Shown piece after piece: positions 16,880 to 25,775 of a DNA stretch of 47,597 nucleotides (positions are counted from its first letter, which is position 1; every line of letters starts with the position of its first letter). The stretch lies in the NCBI GenBank assembly GCA_015665415.1, contig JADFAE010000031.1, positions 1-47,597 of the forward strand, given 5' to 3'. Position numbers and translations under genes: made by a program. This DNA comes from Roseobacter sp. (GTDB lineage Bacteria > Pseudomonadota > Alphaproteobacteria > Rhodobacterales > Rhodobacteraceae). The notes beneath the pieces are model-generated. The model ran no database searches. It was not told where the DNA came from and saw only the letters and a list, made by a program, of their open reading frames with translations.

Positions 16880-18991
16880 ATGAATTTGATTAACACGACG
16901 AGTACGACCGAAGAGGATGCCTTTTCACAAGGTGAAGCAGTCAAGTCACGCCAGAATCAAGGCGACAGGCCAACGGGTGAACCTCTGCCCACGCTCAAAT
17001 TGCAACCCGAACAGCGGGTTGACAGACAACAGCCAGTCCCGGACCAACCGGCCCGGCAAGAGCCCCTGAGCAAAACCCAGCGCGAAACCCAGCGCACCAC
17101 AGAACGTAGGTCCACCACTCCCCTGCCGGGGCATCAGGTTGAAGGCGATACCGGCCCGATCCTGAGATCCGGTAGCGGTGGCAAGCCCCCGGTTTCGACC
17201 GGGGGCAACAGGGGCGGCGGTGGTGGCGGAGGTGGTGCCCCGCCCGAGTTCCACAAACGGGCCAATCCGGACCAATTTGTTGAACAGCTGGCCAAGGGGC
17301 TGCGTGTTGTCCGCGGCAATCTGGGCTTTGTCATGGTGCTGACCTGTGCCACCAACATGCTGGTGCTGGCGATCCCGATCTATCTGTTTCAGATTTCCGA
17401 CCGGGTGCTGACCAGCCGCTCGATTGATACCCTGATCATGTTGACGGTGATCATCGTGGCCGCCGTTGTGCTACAGGCGATCTTTGACGCCGTGCGCCGC
17501 TTTATTCTGATGCGGACCGCCGTCGAGGTTGCCGTGCGCCTGGGCGCTCCGGTGTTGAGCGCAGCCGCGCATGCCTCCTTGCAGGACAATGGGCGACAAT
17601 ATCAGACATTGGGGGATCTGCAGCAGCTGCGTGGGTTCCTGACCTCCAGCACCTTGATTTCCTTTCTGGACGTGCCCTTTGCACCGCTGTTCATCTTTGC
17701 CATTTTCCTGGTTCATCCGCATCTGGGGATGATTGTTGTGGTGACGGCCTGTGTGTTGATGGTGGTGGCCCTGATCAACCAAAAGGCCACCGCCAAACCC
17801 TTTGCCAAGGCCAACCAAGCGCAGAGCCGTGCCAATATGCATCTGGATTCGATGTCGCGGAACAGCCAGATCATCAACGCGCTGGCCATGGTGCCCGAAG
17901 CTGTGGCGCTCTGGGGGCGCGATACCGCCCATTCTCTGCAGGCGCAGGTTCAAGCGCAGGATCGCAATATCTTCTGGGCAGCAGTCTCACGGGCCGCACG
18001 TCTGTTGACCCAAATCGCCATGTTGGGCTGGGGGGCTTATCTCGCCATTCAGGGCGAAATCACCGGCGGCATGGTGATTGCGGCCTCGATCATCGCGGGG
18101 CGGGCGCTGGGCCCGATCGAAGGCTCGATCGAAGGCTGGAACGGGTTCCTGCTGTCGCGCTCGGCTTATGATCGGGTGCGCAGCCTGATGCATAAATCGG
18201 TGCAGCGTTTTGAAAAACTACGCCTGCCCAATCCCGAAGGCCGCTTGAACGTCGAGCGGCTGCTCTATGTACCTGCGGGCACCAAACAGGTGATCCTGAA
18301 CGGGTTGTCCTTTTCCCTGACACCTGGCGAGTCCCTGGCGGTGATCGGCAATTCCGGCGCCGGCAAGACCACCCTGGGCAAGATGCTGGTGGGCTCGATC
18401 CTGCCGACCTCTGGCAATGTGCGGCTGGATCTGATGGATCTGCGCAATTGGGACACGCGACAGCTGGGCGAGAACATCGGCTATCTGCCGCAGGACGTGC
18501 AGCTGTTCCCGGGGTCGATCAAGGACAATATCGCCCGCATGCGCAGCGATGCCCGCGACGAGGACATTCACCGGGCCGCATTGCTGGCTGATGTACATGA
18601 CATGATCGCGATGCTGCCCCATGGCTACGAGACCATGGTGCAGGCGGATGGCTCGCCGCTGTCGGGCGGACAGAAACAGCGGATCGCTTTGGCGCGGGCC
18701 TTCTTTGGCAATCCGCGCTTTCTGGTGCTGGATGAGCCGAATTCGAACCTGGACACCGCTGGGGACCGCGCCCTGGCCAATGCCATCCGCCATGCCTCCG
18801 AGAACGGGATCACCACGGTGGTGATCACTCAGAAGCCTTCGCTGCTGAGCGTGGTGGACAAGATCATGCTGCTGGCCGACGGCAATATCGCCATGTTCGG
18901 CTATCGCCAGCAGGTGCTGCAGCAATTGGCGCAACGCAGTCAGACCGGGGGCAATCTGCCTCCGGCGCAGTCCCAACCCGGAGGTCAGTGA
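16880..18991 (+). CDS. Type I secretion ABC transporter (PrtD/AprD type)
   Basis: Inner-membrane exporter ATPase of 703 residues. The first about 130 residues are an unusual Pro/Gln/Arg-rich, probably disordered extension with a run of eight glycines, not the C39 peptidase domain. Then come six membrane helices and a nucleotide-binding domain: Walker A with Lys496 (Gly-Asn-Ser-Gly-Ala-Gly-Lys-Thr-Thr), Q-loop Tyr-Leu-Pro-Gln-Asp, signature Leu-Ser-Gly-Gly-Gln, and Walker B Leu-Val-Leu-Asp-Glu-Pro. The switch histidine after Walker B is replaced by Gln651 (Val-Ile-Thr-Gln-Lys-Pro). TTG 16856 and GTG 16871 are alternative starts. It forms the exporter with the next gene; the outer-membrane TolC partner is not in the window. 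Confidence 0.92.
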   Translation: MNLINTTSTTEEDAFSQGEAVKSRQNQGDRPTGEPLPTLKLQPEQRVDRQQPVPDQPARQEPLSKTQRETQRTTERRSTTPLPGHQVEGDTGPILRSGSGGKPPVSTGGNRGGGGGGGGAPPEFHKRANPDQFVEQLAKGLRVVRGNLGFVMVLTCATNMLVLAIPIYLFQISDRVLTSRSIDTLIMLTVIIVAAVVLQAIFDAVRRFILMRTAVEVAVRLGAPVLSAAAHASLQDNGRQYQTLGDLQQLRGFLTSSTLISFLDVPFAPLFIFAIFLVHPHLGMIVVVTACVLMVVALINQKATAKPFAKANQAQSRANMHLDSMSRNSQIINALAMVPEAVALWGRDTAHSLQAQVQAQDRNIFWAAVSRAARLLTQIAMLGWGAYLAIQGEITGGMVIAASIIAGRALGPIEGSIEGWNGFLLSRSAYDRVRSLMHKSVQRFEKLRLPNPEGRLNVERLLYVPAGTKQVILNGLSFSLTPGESLAVIGNSGAGKTTLGKMLVGSILPTSGNVRLDLMDLRNWDTRQLGENIGYLPQDVQLFPGSIKDNIARMRSDARDEDIHRAALLADVHDMIAMLPHGYETMVQADGSPLSGGQKQRIALARAFFGNPRFLVLDEPNSNLDTAGDRALANAIRHASENGITTVVITQKPSLLSVVDKIMLLADGNIAMFGYRQQVLQQLAQRSQTGGNLPPAQSQPGGQ

Positions 18992-18992
18992 T

Positions 18993-20333
18993 ATGACTGA
19001 TATTGCCGTCTACGCCGAACCAGCCGAATGGTATGTCAATGTGCCGCGCTCGGTCTCCAAGCATATCGTGTTTGGGATCACTCTGCTTTGCCTGAGTTTT
19101 GGCGGCTTTGGGCTCTGGGCTTTCAAGGCACCACTTGCCGCCGCCGTGATTTCGCAAGGCAGCTTTGTTGCGACGGGGCGCAACAAGATCGTGCAGCATC
19201 TCGAGGGGGGCATCATCAGCGCGATCCTGATCAAGGAAGGCGATACGGTTGAGGAAGGCCAGCCGCTGATCACCTTGGACGAAACCGCTGCCCTGGCAAC
19301 CGAGCGCGAGCTGTTTTTGCGCCAGGTGCGCCTGGATGCGATGGAGGCGCGGATCCTGGCAGAACATTCCGGTGCTGTATCCTTGCGGTTTCCCACCCAG
19401 CTGAGCGAGTTGGGCGCGGATTTCGATGTGGCTTCGATGTTGGAAGCGCAGCGGATCATCTTTGACGCGGCTGCCCAGCAGCTGCGCAATGACATCGCCC
19501 TGCTGGAGCGCAGTACCGAGGCGCTGAATGTGCGATCAACGGGATATGCGCTGCAGTTGACCTCCACCCAGACCCAGCTTGAGATCCTGAAGGAGGATCT
19601 GGAGAGCAAACAGCATCTGCTGGACCGCGGGTTGGTGCGGCGCACAGAGGTCAATACCATTCGCCGTGCCATTGCCGAGGCCGAAGGTCAGGTGGGGCGT
19701 CTCACTTCTGAGGTGGAGGAAATTGACGAGGTGGTCAAACGCTACGACGCCCAGATCGCCCAGACCATCAGCGAGAGACAAAGTGCGGCGCTGGATGAAT
19801 TGCAACTGGTGCAGTCCGAGCTGGAAAGCGTGCGCGAGCAAGCGCGGCGGGCGGAAAACGTGTTGCGCCGTTCTGTTGTGCTGGCACCGGTTTCTGGCAC
19901 GGTGATTTCCCTGCATTATCACACGCCGGGCGGGGTGGTGGAAAGCGGTAAGGCGATTGCCGAAATCCTGCCAACCGGGGAACCATTGATCATCGAGGTC
20001 AGCATCCCGCGCACCGAAATTGACGTGGTACAAAAGGGGCAGGAGGCCACGGTTCGCCTGACGGCTTTGAATGCGCGTACCACGCCGATCCTGACCGGCG
20101 AGGTGTTTTATGTTTCTGCCGATGCAATCCTCGACAAAAGCCAAGAGCTGCCGCAGGAAATTTATGTGGCGCGGGTGTCAGTCCCAACCTCAGAGCTGGA
20201 TCGTGTCCGTGGCTTTGCCCCGACGCCGGGGATGCCCGCCGAGATCATGATCCAGACCGAAGAACGGACGTTTGTCGAGTATCTGATGAAACCTGTGACA
20301 GACAGCATGATCCGGGCCTTCCGGGAACAGTGA
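18993..20333 (+). CDS. Type I secretion membrane-fusion protein (HlyD/PrtE family)
   Basis: Periplasmic adaptor of 446 residues. One N-terminal membrane helix (about 25-48), a biotinyl-lipoyl-like half-motif with Gln-His-Leu-Glu-Gly-Gly-Ile near residue 70, a long alpha-helical hairpin/coiled coil (about 110-290), the second lipoyl half (Ala-Pro-Val-Ser-Gly-Thr-Val), and a beta-barrel C-terminus with the HlyD-type Arg-Gly-Phe-Ala-Pro-Thr-Pro-Gly-Met-Pro motif. Start has a GGAGGTCAGTGAT ribosome site, 1 bp after the ABC gene stop. It links the transporter to a TolC-type channel. Confidence 0.93.
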   Translation: MTDIAVYAEPAEWYVNVPRSVSKHIVFGITLLCLSFGGFGLWAFKAPLAAAVISQGSFVATGRNKIVQHLEGGIISAILIKEGDTVEEGQPLITLDETAALATERELFLRQVRLDAMEARILAEHSGAVSLRFPTQLSELGADFDVASMLEAQRIIFDAAAQQLRNDIALLERSTEALNVRSTGYALQLTSTQTQLEILKEDLESKQHLLDRGLVRRTEVNTIRRAIAEAEGQVGRLTSEVEEIDEVVKRYDAQIAQTISERQSAALDELQLVQSELESVREQARRAENVLRRSVVLAPVSGTVISLHYHTPGGVVESGKAIAEILPTGEPLIIEVSIPRTEIDVVQKGQEATVRLTALNARTTPILTGEVFYVSADAILDKSQELPQEIYVARVSVPTSELDRVRGFAPTPGMPAEIMIQTEERTFVEYLMKPVTDSMIRAFREQ

Positions 20334-20715
20334 ACAGACGGATTTTGGTGGGCAGTGACTTTGGCATGGAATTGCTGTTTCCCCCAAAGTATTTTCTCGA
20401 TTTGATGGGGTGGGAATTGGGTCAACACCATTTTGAATCTCTAGAACTATGATCTCAGCCAGTTTCGAAATATGGGTCGAGTTTCAGGTCAAAGATTTGG
20501 CTATTTCTTATTTGGCCATTCCGGTAGTTGGGTTCTGAGTAATCCCTAAGTCATTTTTGAGGTGTGATTCGGATTTTTGCACATTTTGATTTCATATTTT
20601 GGCGTTTGATTTTGTAATTCCCATACCTTATCGGGGAATTGAATTTTCACAGCGCAACCTTTGGGGTTTATTTTTGGCCAAAATGACACCAAAAGGTACA
20701 TTTTTCCTAAAATGT

Positions 20716-20745
20716 TTGACAAACTTCCGAATAAATAGAGATACT
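20716..20745 (+). promoter_or_regulatory. Probable sigma-70 promoter of the polysaccharide operon
   Basis: TTGACA (20716-20721) and GATACT (20740-20745) with an 18-bp spacer, preceded by A/T tracts that could act as an UP element. It would give a leader of about 165 nt containing the hairpin and the dyad described next to it. Confidence 0.55.
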
Positions 20746-20749
20746 TGAC

Positions 20750-20771
20750 GGTGCTGATTTCGGTCAGCACC
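20750..20771 (+). other. Leader hairpin of the polysaccharide operon
   Basis: GGTGCTGA (20750-20757) pairs perfectly with TCAGCACC (20764-20771) around a 6-nt loop. It begins at the predicted transcription start. There is no T tract, so a stabilising 5' hairpin or a binding site is more likely than a terminator. Confidence 0.45.
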
Positions 20772-20795
20772 ACGACTACGGCGCGCCCTTTTTGG

Positions 20796-20813
20796 GGGGG
20801 CTAATTAGGCCCC
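20796..20813. promoter_or_regulatory. Dyad centred on CTAATTAG in the leader
   Basis: GGGGG, the palindrome CTAATTAG, then GCCCC: an 18-bp dyad with one mismatch, about 105 bp before the first polysaccharide gene. It could be a repressor site or RNA structure. The regulator is unknown. Confidence 0.35.
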
Positions 20814-20918
20814 AATGCCAGCGGAGAGATCAGGCCAGAGTTTGAGATAACCAAGAAGCTGATCCATCCACAATCGAGCAGGGCATGGTAGATCGCGTTC
20901 CATTCGGGAGCGTTTAAT

Positions 20919-21971
20919 ATGAATTCTGTTACCAAGTTCACACGTTTAAGGACTGCCAAAAATCCGAACAATCATTCGGTGGATTTTTTTGAAAATAGAA
21001 AAAGCGTTTTGATAGCTGGCGGAGCCGGATTTCTGGGCTCCCGACTGTGTGGACGATACCTTGAATTTGGATGCCGTGTGACCTGTTTGGACAATCTGTC
21101 GACGGGCCGGCTGAGCAATGTGAGAGATTTTCTGGAAGATCCAAATTTCTCCTTCATTCTCCACGATGTTATCGATCCAATCAAAAGTGATAGCGCTTTT
21201 GATTATATCTTCAATATGGCCTGTCCGGCCTCTCCTCCAAAGTATCAGTCGGACCCTATCCAGACGATGAAGACCAACCTTTATGGGGCCTTCAACCTTC
21301 TGGATTTGGCACGGCGTAGCAAAGCGCGGATCCTGCAGGCCTCTACATCCGAGGTCTATGGTGACCCGGATATCAGCCCGCAGCAGGAACGCTATCAGGG
21401 CAACGTCAATACGGTGGGGCCGCGTTCTTGTTACGACGAGGGCAAACGGGCCGCCGAGACAATATTTCATGAGCACCGTGAATGCCTTGGCGTCGATCTG
21501 CGTATCGCGCGGATCTTCAATGCCTATGGGCCGGGGATGGATCCCGAAGACGGAAGGGTGGTCTCCAATTTCATCAACCAGGCTCTGGCCGGAGCGCCGA
21601 TCACCATCTACGGCGATGGGTCACAAACCAGATCCTTTTGTTATCTCGAAGATATGGTGGATGGGCTCATCGCCTTGATGCACAGCCCGGCGACCACATT
21701 TGAACCCATCAATATCGGCAACCCGGATGAATTCACCGTCGCAGAGCTGGCGGCGCTGGTGCTGGAGAAAATTCCATCGAAGTCGGAGATCGTCCATGTC
21801 GACCTGCCGGCTGATGACCCCAAACAACGCCGCCCGGATATTGGCCGGGCCCAGCGGCATCTTGGCTGGTCTCCGAAGGTGGATCTTAGCCAGGGGCTGG
21901 ATCGCACGATTGCCTATTTCCGGGCCGAAGCAGAGGGACGGAGCTGCCGGATCCCGTCGGTGGCGCAATGA
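20919..21971 (+). CDS. UDP-glucuronate decarboxylase (UDP-xylose synthase)
   Basis: Extended SDR enzyme of 350 residues that converts UDP-glucuronate to UDP-xylose with bound NAD. Seen: Gly-Gly-Ala-Gly-Phe-Leu-Gly nucleotide motif near residue 35, the family-typical Ala-Cys-Pro-Ala-Ser-Pro-Pro-x-Tyr-Gln segment, Thr-Ser-Glu-Val-Tyr-Gly, the catalytic Tyr-x-x-x-Lys as Tyr-Asp-Glu-Gly-Lys, and Arg-Ile-Phe-Asn-Ala-Tyr-Gly-Pro. An N-terminal tail of about 28 residues precedes the fold. First gene of the sugar operon; overlaps galE by ATGA. It suggests a pentose in the polymer. Confidence 0.85.
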   Translation: MNSVTKFTRLRTAKNPNNHSVDFFENRKSVLIAGGAGFLGSRLCGRYLEFGCRVTCLDNLSTGRLSNVRDFLEDPNFSFILHDVIDPIKSDSAFDYIFNMACPASPPKYQSDPIQTMKTNLYGAFNLLDLARRSKARILQASTSEVYGDPDISPQQERYQGNVNTVGPRSCYDEGKRAAETIFHEHRECLGVDLRIARIFNAYGPGMDPEDGRVVSNFINQALAGAPITIYGDGSQTRSFCYLEDMVDGLIALMHSPATTFEPINIGNPDEFTVAELAALVLEKIPSKSEIVHVDLPADDPKQRRPDIGRAQRHLGWSPKVDLSQGLDRTIAYFRAEAEGRSCRIPSVAQ

Positions 21972-22966
21972 GAGGGCCCAGGGTCCTTGTGACCGGGGGG
22001 GCTGGCTTTATTGGCAGCCACGCCTGCTTGCAGCTGTCCGAGGCGGGGTATCAGCCCATTGTTGTGGACAATTTGCGCACGGGCCATGCGGATGCGGTGA
22101 AATGGGGGCCTTTTGTGGCGCTGGACATTCGCAACAGCACCGCCCTGGCAGAGGTGATGCAGCAACACAATATCGAACTGGTGATGCATTTTGCGGCGGC
22201 AGCCTATGTTGGCGAGTCGGTGACGCATCCCGGCCTCTATTATGACAACAACGTCGGTGGCATGATCGCTTTGCTGGCCGCAATGCAGCAGGCCGGGGTC
22301 AAGGATCTGGTGTTTTCTTCCAGCTGCGCCACCTATGGCAGCCCTCAGCAACAGCCGATAACAGAAGACACCCCACAGCAGCCGATCAATCCCTATGGCC
22401 GCAGCAAACTGATCTGCGAAGAGATGATCCGCGACCAGGCCGCAGCACATGGGCTGCGTTTTGTGATGCTGCGCTATTTTAATGCCTGCGGGGCCGATCC
22501 GCAGGGACGGCTGAGCGAGCGTCACGATCCCGAAACCCATCTTATTCCGCTGGCGCTGATGGCGGCCGCCGGGCAACGTCCGCCGCTGTCTGTATTTGGT
22601 ACCGATTACGACACCCCCGACGGCACCTGTGTGCGGGACTATATCCATGTTGGCGATCTGGCACGGGCGCATGTTCTGGCGGCGAAATCACTGGCGCAGG
22701 GCGGGCGGAATCTGGCGCTCAACCTTGGCACCGGCACCGGCCATTCCATTCTGGAGATCATTGCAGGTATCGAAGTTGTAACCGGCTGCAGCACGCCCTG
22801 GCATGCCGCGCCGCGCCGCGCCGGTGATCCGGCGATGCTGGTGGCAGATACCAGGGCCGCCGGGCGGTTGTTGAATTTTGCAGCTCGTCATTCCGGGCTG
22901 CTGACAATCCTGCGGGATGCGGCACCGCATTTTGGCTTGGAGGTGCAAAATGACCTTTGCGCCTGA
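21968..22966 (+). CDS. galE: UDP-glucose 4-epimerase
   Basis: SDR epimerase of 332 residues interconverting UDP-glucose and UDP-galactose. Seen: Gly-Gly-Ala-Gly-Phe-Ile-Gly-Ser-His near residue 9, Ser-Ser-Cys-Ala-Thr-Tyr-Gly, catalytic Tyr-Gly-Arg-Ser-Lys, Arg-Tyr-Phe-Asn-Ala-Cys-Gly-Ala, and Asp-Gly-Thr-Cys-Val-Arg-Asp-Tyr-Ile. Length agrees with GalE. Overlaps the gene before by ATGA and the synthase gene after by 17 bp. It supplies precursor to the adjacent synthase. Confidence 0.92.
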   Translation: MRGPRVLVTGGAGFIGSHACLQLSEAGYQPIVVDNLRTGHADAVKWGPFVALDIRNSTALAEVMQQHNIELVMHFAAAAYVGESVTHPGLYYDNNVGGMIALLAAMQQAGVKDLVFSSSCATYGSPQQQPITEDTPQQPINPYGRSKLICEEMIRDQAAAHGLRFVMLRYFNACGADPQGRLSERHDPETHLIPLALMAAAGQRPPLSVFGTDYDTPDGTCVRDYIHVGDLARAHVLAAKSLAQGGRNLALNLGTGTGHSILEIIAGIEVVTGCSTPWHAAPRRAGDPAMLVADTRAAGRLLNFAARHSGLLTILRDAAPHFGLEVQNDLCA

Positions 22967-24797
22967 CATGCACAGGGGGCCACAGGCGCGCCGCACAGGG
23001 CTCAAGCCGGTGTTTTCCGGGCGGATCAAGCGCAGATACAATCTCATCATCTTGATCTGGTTGGTGGCGGCGCTGTGGTTTTGGGCCTGGTGGCTCAAAC
23101 CGGAGCACAACAGCACAGGGCTGCAATATTGGATCGCCACCCTCGGGTTGAGCTGGTTGTTTTTCCTGCAGGTATTCTTTGTTGTGGTGTTTCGCCGCGC
23201 CGTGATCCCCGCTGCTGCTCCGCCGGATCCCACCACCACCCGTGTGGCGATGATTGTCACCAAAACCCCGTCAGAACCCTTTTCGGTGCTCAAGGTCACG
23301 CTTGAGGCGATGCTGAACCAAAGCTATCCCCATGACACCTGGTTGGCGGATGAGAACCCCAGTGCCGAGACCATAGCCTGGTGCCGTCGCCACGGAGTCT
23401 TGCTGTCCACACGCCATGAGCAATCTGAATATCATCGCCAGGAATGGCCCCGTCGCACCCGCTGCAAGGAAGGCAATCTAGCCTATTTCTATGACAATTA
23501 CGGCTATGATCGCTATGATTTTGTCTCGCAGATGGATGCGGATCACGTGCCCAACCCGACCTACCTGCAAGAGGTGATGCGCGGATTTGTCGACCCTGAT
23601 GTCGGCTATGTCAGTGCCCCCAGCATCTGTGCGCGCAACGCCAAGGACAGCTGGGTTGCCCGCACCAGATTGCACACCGAAGCGGCCTTTCACGGGATTT
23701 TCCAGGCGGGCTATTCCGGTACCATGGCACCGATGTGCATCGGCTCGCATTACGCCGTGCGCACCCAGGCGCTGCAACAGGTGGGGGGGCTGGGCCCAGA
23801 GCTGGCCGAAGACCATTCCACCACGATGATTTTAAACGCCGGGGGGTGGCGCGGGGTCCATGCGCTGAACGCAATTGCCGAGGGTGATGGCCCCGCCAAT
23901 ATCTCTGACCTGTGCACCCAGGAATTCCAGTGGTCGCGCAGCCTGCTAACGATCTTTTTGCGGTTCACATCCGGCTATTTTGGCCAGTTGCCCATTCGGC
24001 TCAAGTTCCTGTTTCTGTTCTGCCAGCTGTTTTACCCCTGTTTTGCCTTTTTCATGGCGCTGCTTTACGCCTTGCCGGTGTTGGCGCTGCTGTTTGATTT
24101 CCGCTACGCCGAGGTGACCTATCCGGCCTTTGTGATGCATGCGGCGCCGCAGGTGCTGGCGCTGACAGTGATCGCCTATCATCTCAAGGCTGACGGGCTG
24201 TTTCGCCCCTTTGATGGCACTGTGATATCCTGGGAAAAGACGCTGTTTCTGGGGCTGCAATGGCCCTGGGTGCTGTTTGGCTGCGTGATGGCGATCTGGG
24301 ATCGGATCTTTGGCGGCTTTGTCGATTTTCGCATCACCCCCAAGGGTGAGGCGGCAGAGGCAACACTGCCGATGCCGGTGGTGCTGGTCTACACAGTTTT
24401 GGCCCTGGGCTGTCTGCTGCCGGTTTTATTGGTGGGAAACGTGCGGGATGCACATGGTTTCTATCTTTTGAGCGCAATAAATGGTATATATTACACGGTG
24501 ATTGTTGCCGTGATCGTGTTTCAGCATTTTCGCAAAGTGCCAGTCTCCAGAGGCAGATCATTCATTGCCGATCTGACCAAGATTTCATTGCCGTCATTCT
24601 TGGTCTGCCTCGCCGGGGTCACCGTCCATGAGCGGGGCCTTGAAAGTCTCTATGCCCTCTCGAAGGGACTCGAACCCTTCAGATTGATCCGAGAGCAATA
24701 TGCCGTCGCGGGAGCGGGCATGGGCGGGCCGGGGACCGTCATTCTGACTTACGATCCGGGCTGGAAACGGGCCGGTGCGGGCTACCCAAAGGAGTAG
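22950..24797 (+). CDS. Membrane GT2 polysaccharide synthase
   Basis: Processive family-2 glycosyltransferase of 615 residues. Two N-terminal membrane helices (about 30-75), a cytosolic catalytic domain, and about five C-terminal helices. Catalytic landmarks: Asp196-Ala-Asp198-His (nucleotide-sugar and metal binding), Ala-Glu-Asp288-His (general-base region), and Gln324-Glu-Phe-Gln327-Trp328 in place of the usual Gln-x-x-Arg-Trp acceptor motif. There is no PilZ domain, so direct c-di-GMP control of the BcsA type is not expected. Start at 22950 has a GGAGGTGC ribosome site; the frame extends upstream without one. The product is unknown; a beta-glucan or mannan-like backbone is possible given the GH26- and GH128-like neighbours. 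Confidence 0.88.
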   Translation: MTFAPDMHRGPQARRTGLKPVFSGRIKRRYNLIILIWLVAALWFWAWWLKPEHNSTGLQYWIATLGLSWLFFLQVFFVVVFRRAVIPAAAPPDPTTTRVAMIVTKTPSEPFSVLKVTLEAMLNQSYPHDTWLADENPSAETIAWCRRHGVLLSTRHEQSEYHRQEWPRRTRCKEGNLAYFYDNYGYDRYDFVSQMDADHVPNPTYLQEVMRGFVDPDVGYVSAPSICARNAKDSWVARTRLHTEAAFHGIFQAGYSGTMAPMCIGSHYAVRTQALQQVGGLGPELAEDHSTTMILNAGGWRGVHALNAIAEGDGPANISDLCTQEFQWSRSLLTIFLRFTSGYFGQLPIRLKFLFLFCQLFYPCFAFFMALLYALPVLALLFDFRYAEVTYPAFVMHAAPQVLALTVIAYHLKADGLFRPFDGTVISWEKTLFLGLQWPWVLFGCVMAIWDRIFGGFVDFRITPKGEAAEATLPMPVVLVYTVLALGCLLPVLLVGNVRDAHGFYLLSAINGIYYTVIVAVIVFQHFRKVPVSRGRSFIADLTKISLPSFLVCLAGVTVHERGLESLYALSKGLEPFRLIREQYAVAGAGMGGPGTVILTYDPGWKRAGAGYPKE

Positions 24798-24802
24798 GGA
24801 AA

Positions 24803-25732
24803 ATGAAGCGATATCTTATCAAGGACTGCCGCAAACTGCTGCAGCGGATCGCCATCTTCCCAGTCATCGCAGGCTGGGCAACGGCATCCCTGGCTGCGCC
24901 TCCGGGCGATCTGCCCTTTGGGGTCTATGATCCCAATGGCGGATTTTCGGACGACACGGATGTGCAGATCGAACATCTATTCCTGCCCTGGGAGGACGTC
25001 TTTCTGCCCTCCTTGGCGGATGCGGATGCCTATGCCGTCGAGCGCGGGCGGTCGGTGCTGGTCACCATCGAGCCCTGGACCTGGACACAGGATGAACGCA
25101 ACACCCCGGAGATCCTGATCGCGGGTATTGCCAGCGGCGCCTATGACGAAAACATGCGTGCCATTTGCGGCGCATTGGCTGAATTCGAAAGTCCGGTGAC
25201 CATCCGCTGGGCGCAGGAGATGGAGGATGCCTCGGGGCAGTTCATCTGGGCTGACTGGGTTCCGGAAACCTATGTGGCCGCCTATCAGCAAGTGGTCGAT
25301 GTCTGCCGCGAAGTGAGCGATAAATTCGACTATATGTGGTCGCCGCTGGGCTATGAAGACCTGGCAGAGTATTTCCCCGGCAAGGATTATGCCGATGTGA
25401 TCGGCTTGTCGGTCTTTGGCTTGCAGGCCTGGGAACTCGAGGTGCTGGGCCGGGAGCAGAGTTTCCGCGACATCTTTGAGCCGCGCTATCAGCGGGCGCT
25501 GCAGTTCGATCTGCCGATTGCGGTGGCCGAGTTGGGGTTTGTCGGTACCGACGACTACGTCGAGAAATGGAACAATGAAGTGCGCCAGGTACTGGAAGAA
25601 TTCTCTGAATTGCAGGCGGTGGTCTATTTCAATCAGCAAGAGGTGCACCCCTGGCCGGATGACTTTGGCCTGCCAGATTGGCGTTTTCCACAAAATGCAT
25701 TGGGTGAACGCGCGGCGGCTCTGAATCGCTAA
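24803..25732 (+). CDS. Exported GH26-like glycoside hydrolase
   Basis: Protein of 309 residues with a long N-terminal signal peptide (cleavage near Ser-Leu-Ala-Ala, about residue 32). The fold resembles GH26 beta-mannanase/beta-glucanase TIM barrels. Probable acid/base is Glu139 in Arg-Trp-Ala-Gln-Glu-Met, and nucleophile is Glu243 in Val-Ala-Glu-Leu-Gly-Phe. It starts 6 bp after the synthase, with a GGAGTAGGG site, so it belongs to the same operon and probably trims or releases the nascent chain, as BcsZ or AlgL do in other systems. A terminator follows. Confidence 0.75.
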   Translation: MKRYLIKDCRKLLQRIAIFPVIAGWATASLAAPPGDLPFGVYDPNGGFSDDTDVQIEHLFLPWEDVFLPSLADADAYAVERGRSVLVTIEPWTWTQDERNTPEILIAGIASGAYDENMRAICGALAEFESPVTIRWAQEMEDASGQFIWADWVPETYVAAYQQVVDVCREVSDKFDYMWSPLGYEDLAEYFPGKDYADVIGLSVFGLQAWELEVLGREQSFRDIFEPRYQRALQFDLPIAVAELGFVGTDDYVEKWNNEVRQVLEEFSELQAVVYFNQQEVHPWPDDFGLPDWRFPQNALGERAAALNR

Positions 25733-25775
25733 CACGTGAATTGTCAGATCTACCGCCCCAACATGGGGCCTCAAG

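Larger units (their letters stand above)
20334..20918. promoter_or_regulatory. AT-rich control region of the polysaccharide operon
   Basis: Nearly 600 bp with no convincing gene. The stretch 20440-20760 is clearly more AT-rich than the flanks. It holds a promoter-like pair at 20716-20745, a hairpin at 20750-20771 and a dyad at 20796-20813. No T-tailed terminator is visible for the upstream secretion genes. Confidence 0.55.

Noticed and set aside
22950-24797. Cellulose synthase BcsA
   Set aside because: No PilZ domain, no bcsB/bcsC neighbour, and the acceptor motif differs; the general GT2 synthase call is safer.
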